In this document: in pieces, positions 9,233-17,474 of the stretch
How positions within the stretch are numbered: the first letter of the stretch is position 1
Layout of the letters: each line of letters opens with the position of its first letter
Origin: Croceibacterium_B sp963783195
GTDB lineage: Bacteria; Pseudomonadota; Alphaproteobacteria; Sphingomonadales; Sphingomonadaceae
Direction: 5' to 3'
Length of the DNA stretch: 64,000 nt
NCBI GenBank assembly: GCA_963783195.1
Contig: CAWAMV010000004.1
Coordinates: 310,001 to 374,000, forward strand
Notes under the pieces: model-generated
The model's input: the letters and a program-made list of their open reading frames with translations, nothing else
Database searches by the model: none
Told to the model about the DNA's origin: nothing
Made by a program: the position numbers and the translations under genes

Positions 9233-10447
9233 TCAGCCGACGAACTGCAACGGATTGACCGGCTCTCCGTCACGCCTGAGCTCGAGCTCGATGGTCGGCC
9301 GCCCCTGTCCGGCAATGCCGAGCGGCGCGCCGCCGACGAGCATCTCGCCGACCCGCACGTCGGCTCTCGCCAGGCCGGTGATCAGACTGGTCCAGCCCTC
9401 TGCGTGCTCGATGATGACGATCCGGCCATAGCCGCGATAAGGTCCGGCGAAAGCGACGCGCCCAGCAGCGGGCGCAACGACCTGGGCGCCGGGACGCGGG
9501 GCAAGCGTGACGCCGCTGGCCGTTCCCGCATCGGTCGGCGCGCCGAAGCCGGTCATGGTGCGGCCGGTCACGGGCAGGATGTAGGGCGAGGGCGGCGGGC
9601 CACTTCCGGCGACCGGTTGGCCGGTGGGCGCGGGGTCGCTGCGGGCGAGTTCGGGCTGGGGCGGGCGCATGACCGGGCCGGGAAGCGCAGCGAGCTGGCG
9701 GCGCAGGTCGCCCGCGCGATCGAGCTGACCGATCAGCGAATCGAGGTCGCGCGCCTCTTCGGCCAGCGCCAGCGCCCGCTCGGCTTCCCGCGCCGCGCTG
9801 CCGCTCGCCTCGCGTGAAGCGAGCCGCTGGCGGGACTCCAGCGCGGCGAGCTCCTTGCTGCGGGTGCCGTAATTGGCCTGCTCGTCCCTCAGGACCTGCG
9901 CTGCCTCGACCGCTTCCGCCCGTAGGGCGCGGCTGCGGGCAAGGCGCTGGCGCAATCCGGCGGTGCGGCGCTGCACCGTCGGCACGGCGGAGGAGAGGAG
10001 CGCGCGGGTATAGACCACGTCCTTGACCGAACCGGGCCGCAGGACCGAAAGCGCCACCGGGCGGCGGGCGAACTGCTGCAGCGCCGCGGTCAGCTTGACC
10101 AGCGGCCCCTGCTCCCGCCCCAGTTCCTCGCGCAGCGTGGCGCGTTCGCGATCGACGAGTGCGATACGTGCCTCGGCTGCGGCAATCCCCGCTTCGGCCT
10201 GCTGGACGCGGGCGGCCAGTGCGGCGGCTTGTCGCCCGGTCTTCTCGGCCGCTTCGGTCGCCCTTGCAGCTTCGCTCTCGAGCCGTTCGCTGCGGGTTTC
10301 GGCCGCCTTTCGTTCGACGAGCGCCTGGCGCAGCGCCTCGCGCGTGGCGGTCGGGTCGTCGTAAAGGGGCGCAATGGCAGATGCACTCGCGGCGAGCAGG
10401 CCGGCGAGAGGCAGGACGACGCCGGAGATGACCAGAGCGCGCTTCAC
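9233..10447 (-). CDS. envC: EnvC-like murein hydrolase activator with degenerate LytM domain
   Basis: A periplasmic factor that activates amidases at the division site. The GTG start at 10447 lies a few bases after the rlmH stop, with AGGA upstream, and is followed by a signal peptide. Residues 30-270 form a long Ala/Arg/Glu-rich coiled coil, and a LytM (M23) fold occupies the last 110 residues. The zinc ligands are absent: where active M23 enzymes have HxGxD and HLHFE this protein has ASGVTL and TIELEL. It should therefore be a non-enzymatic activator, as EnvC is. Length is 404 residues. It forms an operon with rlmH upstream and ctpA downstream. Confidence 0.9.
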   Translation of the reverse strand: MKRALVISGVVLPLAGLLAASASAIAPLYDDPTATREALRQALVERKAAETRSERLESEAARATEAAEKTGRQAAALAARVQQAEAGIAAAEARIALVDRERATLREELGREQGPLVKLTAALQQFARRPVALSVLRPGSVKDVVYTRALLSSAVPTVQRRTAGLRQRLARSRALRAEAVEAAQVLRDEQANYGTRSKELAALESRQRLASREASGSAAREAERALALAEEARDLDSLIGQLDRAGDLRRQLAALPGPVMRPPQPELARSDPAPTGQPVAGSGPPPSPYILPVTGRTMTGFGAPTDAGTASGVTLAPRPGAQVVAPAAGRVAFAGPYRGYGRIVIIEHAEGWTSLITGLARADVRVGEMLVGGAPLGIAGQGRPTIELELRRDGEPVNPLQFVG

Positions 10448-10451
10448 CCCG

Positions 10452-10874
10452 CTATCCTGCCCGATGATAGGGATGCCCGGCAAGGATGCTGGTCGCCCGA
10501 AAAAGCTGTTCCAGCAACATGGCGCGGGCCAGAAGGTGGGGCCAGGTCGCCTTGCCGAACGCGAGCAACAGGTCGGCCCCGGCCCGCTCTGCATCGGAAT
10601 GACCGTCCGCAGCGCCCAGCACGAAGCGGCACTCGCGGATTCCGCCGTCTCGCCACTGCCCGAGCCGCGCGGCAAGTTCCTCGGAGGAAAGGTCCGCGCC
10701 CTTCTCGTCGAGCAGGACGGTGCGCACGGGGGTCAGCGGTTCGGCCACCCTGCCGCCCGTCTCGGGCAACTCGGAGAGCTTGACCGGCCACGTCAGTCGC
10801 TTCTCATAGCGCGCAACCAGCTCCGCCTCAGGAGAACGGGCGATCTTCCCACGAGCAATGACGTGCAGCAACAT
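10452..10874 (-). CDS. rlmH: 23S rRNA pseudouridine-1915 N3-methyltransferase
   Basis: A small SPOUT-class methyltransferase that modifies pseudouridine 1915 in helix 69 of 23S rRNA on the assembled 70S ribosome. The 140-residue protein has the trefoil-knot region FVLGAADGHS and the conserved C-terminal HPYHR substrate motif. Length is close to the usual 155. It lies four bases upstream of envC and 128 bases downstream of rsfS; the gap before it holds a strong branched hairpin described separately. Confidence 0.94.
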   Translation of the reverse strand: MLLHVIARGKIARSPEAELVARYEKRLTWPVKLSELPETGGRVAEPLTPVRTVLLDEKGADLSSEELAARLGQWRDGGIRECRFVLGAADGHSDAERAGADLLLAFGKATWPHLLARAMLLEQLFRATSILAGHPYHRAG

Positions 10875-10914
10875 GAAGGATCGTTAGCCCGAGAACCGGG
10901 CCGCGACCAGCGGC

Positions 10915-10959
10915 CAGCAAGGCCAAACGGCCGCCCCCAGCGGGGGCAGCTTGCTGCCC
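10915..10959. repeat. branched GC-rich hairpin between rsfS and rlmH
   Basis: The 128-base gap between rsfS and rlmH contains nested inverted repeats. CAGCAAG (10915-10921) pairs with CTTGCTG (10950-10956). Inside that stem are GGCC-AAAC-GGCC (10921-10932) and GCCCCC-AGC-GGGGGC (10933-10947). An alternative hairpin, GGGCAGC-TT-GCTGCCC (10944-10959), would compete with both. There is no T-run, so it is not a classical terminator. As transcribed on the minus strand it could be a processing site, attenuator or partial terminator within the operon. The function is inferred; the pairing is visible. Confidence 0.6.
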
Positions 10960-11002
10960 GTTTAGCGAGGACGAGCCCGCGGAGGCGGGTTCGAAACGAG
11001 AA

Positions 11003-11461
11003 TCAGGCGTTCCCCGCCGCAGCCACGCCTTCGTCGCCGAAACCCCACATCCGCTCGAGGTTATAGAAGCTGCGGACCTCGGGCCGAAAGAGGTGAACGA
11101 CCACGTCGCCCGCGTCGATCAGCACCCAGTCGGCGGCGGGCAGGCCCTCGATCCGGGGCGAACCCTCTCCCGCGGCCTTGAGCCGCTCGGCAAGCTTGGT
11201 GGCGATCGCGCCGACCTGGCGGGTCGAGCGCCCCGAGGCGACGACCATGTGGTCCGCGATCGAGGATTTCCCGTCGAGCGGGATGGTGACGATTTCCTGC
11301 GCCTGGTCGTCCTCGAGGCTGCCGAGAACCAGTTTCAGGAGGTCGTCCCCGTGCGTATCGCTCTTGGCGTCAGCCATGCGGGCGGGATGGGCAACGCGGG
11401 CGGTTGCCGCCGTTGCTCCGGAGTTGTCGGCTTTCGCCGAGGGGGCCTGCGCAGGTGTCAT
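11003..11461 (-). CDS. rsfS: ribosome silencing factor RsfS
   Basis: Binds ribosomal protein uL14 and blocks joining of the subunits when nutrients run low. Core family features are KAEDIVTIPL-like text (QEIVTIPLDGKSSIADHMVVASG), ADWVLIDAGDVVVHLF and YNLERMWG. The reading frame allows 152 residues, but the first 28 are low-complexity Ala-rich sequence, and neither the first ATG (11461) nor the ATG at 11377 has a good ribosome binding site. The shorter form, 124 residues, is closer to the family length. It follows nadD, its usual neighbour. Confidence 0.93.
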   Translation of the reverse strand: MTPAQAPSAKADNSGATAATARVAHPARMADAKSDTHGDDLLKLVLGSLEDDQAQEIVTIPLDGKSSIADHMVVASGRSTRQVGAIATKLAERLKAAGEGSPRIEGLPAADWVLIDAGDVVVHLFRPEVRSFYNLERMWGFGDEGVAAAGNA

Positions 11462-11527
11462 CAGGTTTATATGGGCTCCTTGCCCGGAATGAAAAGCACG
11501 ACGAACGACAAAGGAGCCCGGCGTGCC

Positions 11528-12193
11528 TCATCCGGCGGCCGGCCCTTCGCGTTCCGATATGCGTGAGTGCGTCACCGCATCCCGTGGCGGCGGACCGGTA
11601 AAACGGCCGGCCCAGTCGGGATCCGCCTGGCGAAGCGAGGTCGCCGAACGCGGATCGGGATCGAAACGCAATTGAATCAGCGCCGGGGCGCTCCATTCCG
11701 TCCGGTTCTTCAAGCAGGTAGCGGGTAACCGGTAGCGCCGCAGCCAGGCCATCGCGGGGCTCGCGAGGGCAGCGGCATCATAACCCGGCCGGGCGACAAC
11801 CGCAATCGGCATGGCCCGGGCAATGTCGCGCCAGTCCTTCCAGCGGTGAAACTGGGCGAGATTGTCGGCGCCCATCAGCCAGACGAACCTGCGTTTGGGA
11901 TAGCGCCGCAAGAGCTTGCGCACGGTCTCGACGGTGTAGCGGGTGCCAAGCTCGCGCTCGATCGCCGTGACGCGGATCGGCGCGCGTCGTGCCTGCGCCC
12001 GGGCCGAGCGGACCCGCGTGGCCAGCGGAGCCATCCCGGCCCTGGGCTTGAGGGGGTTGCCTGGCGAAACCAGCCACCACACCTCGTCCAGCCCGAGCGC
12101 GTCGAGCGCGAACAGGCTGATCCGCCGGTGCCCGCCATGCGCCGGGTTGAAGCTGCCGCCGAGCAGCCCGGTGAGCGGCCCAACCCTGTTCAA
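11528..12193 (-). CDS. nadD: nicotinate-nucleotide adenylyltransferase
   Basis: Joins nicotinate mononucleotide and ATP to make deamido-NAD+. The N terminus reads GLLGGSFNPAHGGHRRISL, with the GxFxPxHxGH nucleotide-binding signature, and LMGADNLAQFHRW is the second conserved block. At 221 residues it is complete. The C-terminal tail after about residue 190 is unusually basic and Pro-rich. It lies just after an aldo/keto reductase gene and before rsfS on the same strand. Confidence 0.93.
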   Translation of the reverse strand: MNRVGPLTGLLGGSFNPAHGGHRRISLFALDALGLDEVWWLVSPGNPLKPRAGMAPLATRVRSARAQARRAPIRVTAIERELGTRYTVETVRKLLRRYPKRRFVWLMGADNLAQFHRWKDWRDIARAMPIAVVARPGYDAAALASPAMAWLRRYRLPATCLKNRTEWSAPALIQLRFDPDPRSATSLRQADPDWAGRFTGPPPRDAVTHSRISEREGPAAG

Positions 12194-12203
12194 GCGCGGC
12201 GGC

Positions 12204-13244
12204 TCACGACTTCGCGGGCGCCCCGGCCTGCTGGCCCTGGCGGTACGTGCCCTGCCGCTCGATCATCCAGCCGGGGTATTCGGGCGCCAGCGCGCTCGCC
12301 TCGTCGAGCCGCGCGACCTGATCGTTCGACAGAGCGACCTCGACCGCGCCGAGATTGTCCGCCAGCTGGTCCTGCCGCTTGGCGCCGATGATGACCGTAG
12401 AAACCGCCGGCTTGGCCAGCAGCCAGGCGAGCGCGACCTGCGCCACGGTGCAGCCGGCCTCGGCCGCCACATCGCGCATGACGTCGATCGTACTCCAGGT
12501 CCTGTCCTTGTCGACCGGCGGGAAGTCGAACGTGGCGCGGCGGCCTTCCTCGTCGCCGTCGCGGGTGTACTTGCCCGACAGGAAGCCGCCGGCGAGCGGG
12601 CTCCAGACCATCAGGCCGAGCCCCTCGGACTGCAGCAGGGGCACCAGCTCGCGCTCGAGGTCGCGTCCGGCGAGCGAGTAGTAGGCCTGCAGCGAGATCG
12701 GCTTTTCGAGGCCCAGCCGCTCGGCCACGCCCAGCGCCTTCATGATCTGCCAGGCCGCCCAGTTGCTCACCCCGACGTAGCGCGCCCGGCCCGAGGAAAC
12801 GATGGTGTCGAGCGCGCGCAGGGTGTGCTCGACCGGTGTGGCCGGGTCCCAGCCGTGGATCTGGTAGAGATCGACATGATCGAGGCCGAGCCGATCGAGG
12901 CTCTCGTCGATCTGGTGCAGCAGGTGATAGCGCGAGGCGCCGCGATCGTTCACGCCCTCGCCCATCGGGCCCAGGGCCTTGGTCGCCACCACGACGTCGG
13001 ACCGCTTCACGCCGAGATCCTTCAGCGCTTGCCCGGTCATCTGTTCGGACAGGCCGTTGGAATAAACGTTGGCCGTGTCGATGAAGTTGACCCCGGCATC
13101 GAGCGCCGCCTTGACCAGCGCCGTCGCGCCGTCCTGCTCGACGTCGGCGATTGCGGTCCACATTCCCGCTCCGCCAAAGGTCATCGTGCCGAGGCACAGT
13201 TCGGAAACGTAGAGGCCGGTGCGGCCGAAATTGTTGTACTTCAT
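12204..13244 (-). CDS. aldo/keto reductase, copy 2
   Basis: An NADPH-dependent reductase with the TIM-barrel fold. The catalytic tetrad is readable: Asp and Tyr in DTANVYSNG, Lys in VVVATKAL, and His in LYQIHGWD. The NADP-binding C terminus contains STVIIGAKRQDQLADN. Length is 346 residues. Starting MKYNNFGRTGLYVSELCLG, it is clearly a paralogue of the next gene upstream, from which it is separated by 15 bases. The substrate cannot be predicted; both resemble the YajO/IolS-like subgroup. Confidence 0.92.
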   Translation of the reverse strand: MKYNNFGRTGLYVSELCLGTMTFGGAGMWTAIADVEQDGATALVKAALDAGVNFIDTANVYSNGLSEQMTGQALKDLGVKRSDVVVATKALGPMGEGVNDRGASRYHLLHQIDESLDRLGLDHVDLYQIHGWDPATPVEHTLRALDTIVSSGRARYVGVSNWAAWQIMKALGVAERLGLEKPISLQAYYSLAGRDLERELVPLLQSEGLGLMVWSPLAGGFLSGKYTRDGDEEGRRATFDFPPVDKDRTWSTIDVMRDVAAEAGCTVAQVALAWLLAKPAVSTVIIGAKRQDQLADNLGAVEVALSNDQVARLDEASALAPEYPGWMIERQGTYRQGQQAGAPAKS

Positions 13245-13259
13245 CGGGTCCTGGCAATC

Positions 13260-14312
13260 CTATTGGGCGGGGCGGCGCGGCGAGACGCGGAAGCCGTGGC
13301 GCTGGTTCTGCGCGGCGATCGCCCAGCCGGGGTACTCCGGCTCCAGGGCACCAATGGGTTCCAGCGCGGCGAGTTCCTCGCTCGTGAGCTCGATGTCGGT
13401 CGCGGCCAGGTTCTGTTCGAGCTGCTCGGCCCGCTTGGCCCCGACGATGACGGTCGTGACGACCGGGCGGTGGAGCAGCCAGGCGAGCGCGATCGCCGCG
13501 ACCGAAACGCCGCGCGCCTCGGCCATCGGACGCATCGCGTCGACCGCGGCGAAGCTGGCGTCCATATCGACGCGCGGGAAGTCGAGCGTCTTGCGGCGGC
13601 CCTGGCCCGTCGTGTTGCCCTCGTCGTCGCGCTCGTACTTGCCCGACAGCAGCCCTCCTGCGAGCGGGCTCCAGACCATCAGCGCGAGTCCTTCGCTCTC
13701 GAGCATCGGGCCCAGCTCGCGTTCCAGGTCGCGGCCCGACACGGCATAGAATGCCTGCAGCGAGGCGAACCGGTCCCACTGGTGCATGGCCTGGAGGCCG
13801 AGGCCCTTGGCAATCTGCCACGCCGCCCAGTTCGACACCCCGACATAGCGCGCGCGGCCCGAGCGGACGATGTCCTCCAGCGCGCGCAGGCCTTCCTCCA
13901 TCGGCGCGTGCGGGTCCCAGCCGTGGATCTGGTAGAGGTCGACGTGGTCCATCTGCAGCCGCTTCAGGCTCGCGTCGACCTGGTGCAGCAGGTGGTAGCG
14001 CGAATAGCCCGCATCGTTCGGGCCGTTGCTCATCGGTCCCATGCCCTTGGTAGCGACGATCACCTTGTCGCGCGCGATCCCCAGGTCCTTCAGCGCCCGC
14101 CCGGTGAACTCCTCCGACTGGCCTTCGGAATAGACGTTGGCGGTGTCGATGAAGTTGATCCCGCCGTCGAGCGCCTGCTTCACCAGCGCGGTCGAACCGG
14201 CCTGGTCGAGATCGTGCTGGAAGAACCCGCCGGGCTTGTTGCCGAAGGTCATTGCGCCGAGGCACAGCTCCGACACCACGAGGCCGGTGCGGCCGAAACG
14301 GTTGTAACGCAT
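13260..14312 (-). CDS. aldo/keto reductase, copy 1
   Basis: Paralogue of the following gene with the same fold and tetrad: DTANVYSEG, VIVATKGM, and LYQIHGWD. The N terminus MRYNRFGRTGLVVSELCLG is almost the same as in copy 2, and TTVIVGAKRAEQLEQN is the NADP-binding stretch. Length is 350 residues. The two copies have diverged in their C-terminal thirds and in the 230-250 region, suggesting different substrates after an old tandem duplication. They separate proA from nadD, which are neighbours in many related genomes. Confidence 0.92.
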   Translation of the reverse strand: MRYNRFGRTGLVVSELCLGAMTFGNKPGGFFQHDLDQAGSTALVKQALDGGINFIDTANVYSEGQSEEFTGRALKDLGIARDKVIVATKGMGPMSNGPNDAGYSRYHLLHQVDASLKRLQMDHVDLYQIHGWDPHAPMEEGLRALEDIVRSGRARYVGVSNWAAWQIAKGLGLQAMHQWDRFASLQAFYAVSGRDLERELGPMLESEGLALMVWSPLAGGLLSGKYERDDEGNTTGQGRRKTLDFPRVDMDASFAAVDAMRPMAEARGVSVAAIALAWLLHRPVVTTVIVGAKRAEQLEQNLAATDIELTSEELAALEPIGALEPEYPGWAIAAQNQRHGFRVSPRRPAQ

Positions 14313-14359
14313 TGGTCTCTCCCCTTGGCCACCAGCCTACGCAGGCGGGAGAGCGCGAA

Positions 14360-15634
14360 TCAAGGCCGCGTCTGCCCGGTGCCCCGTACCTGCCACTTGT
14401 AGGTGGTGAGTCCTTCGAGCGCGACCGGCCCGCGGGCGTGCAGGCGGCCGGTCGCGATGCCGATCTCCGCGCCCAGCCCGAACTCGCCACCGTCGGCGAA
14501 CTGGGTGCTGGCGTTGACCATCACGATCGCGCTGTCGACTTCGGCCAGGAAGCGCTCGGCCGCCGCCTCGTCGGCCGTCACGATGGCGTCGGTATGGCCC
14601 GAGGAGTGGCGGGCAATGTGGTCGAGCGCGGCGTCGAGACCGTCGACCACGGCGACGGAGAGAATAGCGTCGAGATACTCGCAGTCCCAGTCGTTCGCGC
14701 TGGCAGGCTTCACGCGCGGATCGATCGCCTGCGCACGCGCATCGCCGCGCAGTTCGCAGCCCGCGTCGAGCAGCGCGCCGACGACATCGCCGGAGGCGGG
14801 GAAATTCACGTCGAGCAGCAGCGTCTCCATCGCCCCGCAGATCCCCGTGCGGCGCATCTTGGCGTTGAGCGCGACCGCCCTGGCCATTTCCGGATCGGCC
14901 GCGGGGTGGATGTAGGTATGGCAGATGCCGTCGAGGTGGGCGAGAACCGGAACGCGGGCATCGTTCTGCACCCGCTCCACCAGGCTCTTGCCGCCCCGGG
15001 GCACGATCATGTCGATCAGGCCGGCCGCGCGCAGCATGGCGCCGACCGCCTCGCGGTCCTGGGTGGGCAGGAGCTGCACCGCTTCGGCAGGGACGCCCGC
15101 TTCGGCCAGGCCCTTCGCCAGCGCGGCGTGGATCGCCCGGTTCGAATGGACCGCTTCCGAGCCGCCGCGCAGCAGCGCCGCGTTGCCTGCGCGCACGCAG
15201 AGCGCGGCCGCGTCCGCAGTGACGTTGGGGCGGCTTTCGTAGATGATGCCGATCAGGCCGATCGGAATGCGCACGCGCTTGAGGTCGAGCCCGCTGGGCA
15301 CCGTGTCGTGAGAGATTTCCTCGCCCACCGGATCGGGCAGCGCGGCAACCGCCTCGACCGCCGCCGCGATGCCTTCGAGCCTGTTCCCGTCGAGCAGCAG
15401 GCGATCAAGCATCGCTCGCGACAGGCCGCGCGCCTCGCCTGCCGCGATGTCCCGCGCATTGGCGGCAAGGACGTCGGGCGCAGCGGCCCGCAGGGCTGCC
15501 GCCGCCGAGCGCAGGGCGGCGGCCTTTTCCGCATCCGACAGCCGCGCAAGCGCACGCTGCGCGCGCCGGCCAGCCCGGGCCAGGTCGGCGACGAGGGTTT
15601 CGCAATCGGCGGCGGGTTCGGGACGAGTGGACAC
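14360..15634 (-). CDS. proA: gamma-glutamyl phosphate reductase
   Basis: Second step of proline synthesis: reduces glutamyl-5-phosphate to glutamate semialdehyde with NADPH. The GTG at 15634 is preferred because GGAGAG lies about 8 bases upstream and gives 424 residues, the normal length; the open frame continues upstream but that part is not family-like. Conserved blocks are IGIIYESRPNVTADAAAL, LRGGSEAV, the catalytic Cys in RRTGICGAMETLL, and VNASTQFADGGEFGLGAEIG. proB is not next to it. The divergent gene across a 216-base gap is an M23 peptidase. Confidence 0.94.
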   Translation of the reverse strand: MSTRPEPAADCETLVADLARAGRRAQRALARLSDAEKAAALRSAAAALRAAAPDVLAANARDIAAGEARGLSRAMLDRLLLDGNRLEGIAAAVEAVAALPDPVGEEISHDTVPSGLDLKRVRIPIGLIGIIYESRPNVTADAAALCVRAGNAALLRGGSEAVHSNRAIHAALAKGLAEAGVPAEAVQLLPTQDREAVGAMLRAAGLIDMIVPRGGKSLVERVQNDARVPVLAHLDGICHTYIHPAADPEMARAVALNAKMRRTGICGAMETLLLDVNFPASGDVVGALLDAGCELRGDARAQAIDPRVKPASANDWDCEYLDAILSVAVVDGLDAALDHIARHSSGHTDAIVTADEAAAERFLAEVDSAIVMVNASTQFADGGEFGLGAEIGIATGRLHARGPVALEGLTTYKWQVRGTGQTRP

Positions 15635-15850
15635 GCAAGGCTCTCCGGCAGTTGCCCGCCTTGTAGCGCCTCGAGCGGCGATTCGCTTGTTTTTATTCTG
15701 TTCCATCCGAAACCTGGGCGGTTCCCACAGCTTTGAACGACTCATCCCGTTTAAGGCTCCACTCGCCCAAGAGTCGGCGGGGTCGATTCGGTTTCGCAAG
15801 GGTTCCTTGTTAGGCCGCCCGCGATCCAGAAAAACGGACGTGGGGTCGAT

Positions 15851-17011
15851 TTGAAAAACGATAACGCCGGCGGAATACGGGACCGCCTGCGGAGCTGGTT
15901 TCCCGATCGCGAATTCTTCATGCGATCGCGGGGCCAGGTCCGCTTTGTAACCCTGACATCGAAAGTCCAGATGCTCGCCGCCGGGGGCGTGCTCGCCGCC
16001 GTCGTCGCTTGGGGCGGCTCGATGGCGGTCCTGGGCGTGTTACAGTATCAGGCGCAGTCGGAACACGATTCCCTGCTCAGCCGCGAGGCGAAGGTGGCCA
16101 AGTCCGAGAGCCGCGTGAACACCTATCGCGCCAGTCTCGACGAGGTGGCCGACGACCTGACCAAGCGGCAGGACTTCATTGAAAGCGTGCTTCCGATGCT
16201 GCCCGACGACGTGCAGCCTGACGAGACGGTTTCGAACAGTTCCGACGAAGCGCAGAAGACCGTCGCCAAGGTCAGCGCCTCGATCCCCGAGGCGAGCGCG
16301 CTCGCCCGCCTCGAGGCCCGTCAGCTCGCTTTCGTCGAGAACCTCACCCGCTACGCCGACCGCCGCGCCTCGCTGGCCGAGCAGGCGATCCGCAAGCTGG
16401 GCCTGGATCCCAGGTCGATGATCAGCGCCACGCGCGCTGCGCAGGGCGGTCCGCTCGAGAAGCTTTCGACCAACAGCAACGGCACGATCGACCCGCGTTT
16501 CGCCCGCCTCGGCGCCAGCATGGCGCGGATGGACGCGCTGGAGCGCGGCCTGAAGGGTATCCCGCAGGTCATGCCGGCCGACATCAACATGATCTCTTCC
16601 GGCTTCGGCTATCGCAGCGATCCGTTCACCGGCAGCGCGGCGATGCACGCCGGGCTCGACTTTCGCGGGCCGATCGGCGCGCCGGTCCACGCTGCGGCTG
16701 CGGGCAAGGTCTGCTTCGTGGGCCAGCGCTCGGGCTACGGCAATGTGGTCGAGGTGTGCCACGGCAACGGGCTGATGACGCGCTACGCGCACATGTCCCG
16801 CTTCAAGACAAAGATCGGGACCAAGGTCGCCGCCGGGGACGAGATCGGCGCCATCGGCAGCACGGGCCGTTCGACCGGTCCGCACCTCCATTTCGAAGTT
16901 CGCATCAACGGCCGCGCGGTCAACCCGCGCCCATTTCTGGAGTCCGCACCTCATGTTCTCGAAGAAGCCCGAGGAACGCTCGCCGGCGGGAGCACCGCGA
17001 ACGATGGCTAG
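15851..17011 (+). CDS. membrane-anchored M23 peptidoglycan endopeptidase
   Basis: A LytM-type zinc metallopeptidase that cuts peptide crosslinks in peptidoglycan. The TTG start gives an N terminus (RSWFPDREFFMRSRGQVRF) of the kind seen in alphaproteobacterial relatives, then one membrane helix at about 40-65, a coiled-coil region to about 240, and the M23 domain at about 250-370. Zinc and catalytic residues are present: HAGLDFRG, RYAHMSRF and GPHLHFEVR. Its 3' end overlaps the bactofilin gene by 59 bases. In other bacteria (Helicobacter CcmA with Csd1, for example) bactofilin positions such a peptidase to shape the cell; the same partnership is inferred here. Confidence 0.93.
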   Translation: MKNDNAGGIRDRLRSWFPDREFFMRSRGQVRFVTLTSKVQMLAAGGVLAAVVAWGGSMAVLGVLQYQAQSEHDSLLSREAKVAKSESRVNTYRASLDEVADDLTKRQDFIESVLPMLPDDVQPDETVSNSSDEAQKTVAKVSASIPEASALARLEARQLAFVENLTRYADRRASLAEQAIRKLGLDPRSMISATRAAQGGPLEKLSTNSNGTIDPRFARLGASMARMDALERGLKGIPQVMPADINMISSGFGYRSDPFTGSAAMHAGLDFRGPIGAPVHAAAAGKVCFVGQRSGYGNVVEVCHGNGLMTRYAHMSRFKTKIGTKVAAGDEIGAIGSTGRSTGPHLHFEVRINGRAVNPRPFLESAPHVLEEARGTLAGGSTANDG

Positions 17012-17396
17012 CGGATCGACCTTTTCTGTCTTCGGCACCGACGTCGTCGTCAAGGGAGACGTCACCGCCACGGCCGACCTGCATATCGACGGCACCGTCG
17101 TCGGCGACATCACCTGCGCCTCGCTGGTGCAGGGCGAAGGCAGTACGGTCGAAGGCTCGATCAAGGCGGAATCGGCGCGCCTCGCCGGAACCGTCAAGGG
17201 CACCATCTCCGCGCGCGAACTCGTCATCCTGAAATCGGCGAAGATCGAAGGTGACGTCCATTACGACGCGCTGACGATCGAGCACGGGGCGACCGTCGAA
17301 GGGCGCTTCGCCCACGACGCGGCGAAGTCCGCCATCCCCTCGGGCAAGGGCGAACCGAAGGACGGCGAGGAACCCCGCTTGACGCTAGCGGGCTGA
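16953..17396 (+). CDS. bactofilin (polymer-forming cytoskeletal protein)
   Basis: A 147-residue bactofilin with a right-handed beta-helix core, visible as repeated short strands (VVVKGDVTATADLHIDGTVV, then GSIKAESARLAGTVKG and so on, about residues 22-120). Disordered tails flank the core. Bactofilins assemble into nucleotide-free filaments on the inner membrane. The start lies inside the upstream peptidase gene, in a different frame, so expression is likely to be coupled. A strong terminator follows 19 bases after the stop. Confidence 0.95.
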   Translation: MFSKKPEERSPAGAPRTMASGSTFSVFGTDVVVKGDVTATADLHIDGTVVGDITCASLVQGEGSTVEGSIKAESARLAGTVKGTISARELVILKSAKIEGDVHYDALTIEHGATVEGRFAHDAAKSAIPSGKGEPKDGEEPRLTLAG

Positions 17397-17412
17397 ACTC
17401 CCCCGCGGGAAA

Positions 17413-17454
17413 CGAAAAAAGGGCCGCTCCCACGCCGGGAGCGGCCCTTTTTCG
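17413..17454. terminator. bidirectional intrinsic terminator
   Basis: The stem GGGCCGCTCCC (17421-17431) and GGGAGCGGCCC (17437-17447) is perfectly paired over 11 bp with a 5-base loop. An A-run precedes it and a T-run follows it, so it can terminate both the bactofilin transcript and the convergent trcR transcript. Confidence 0.95.
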
Positions 17455-17474
17455 TGCTTGGCGGCGGCGCGTGA

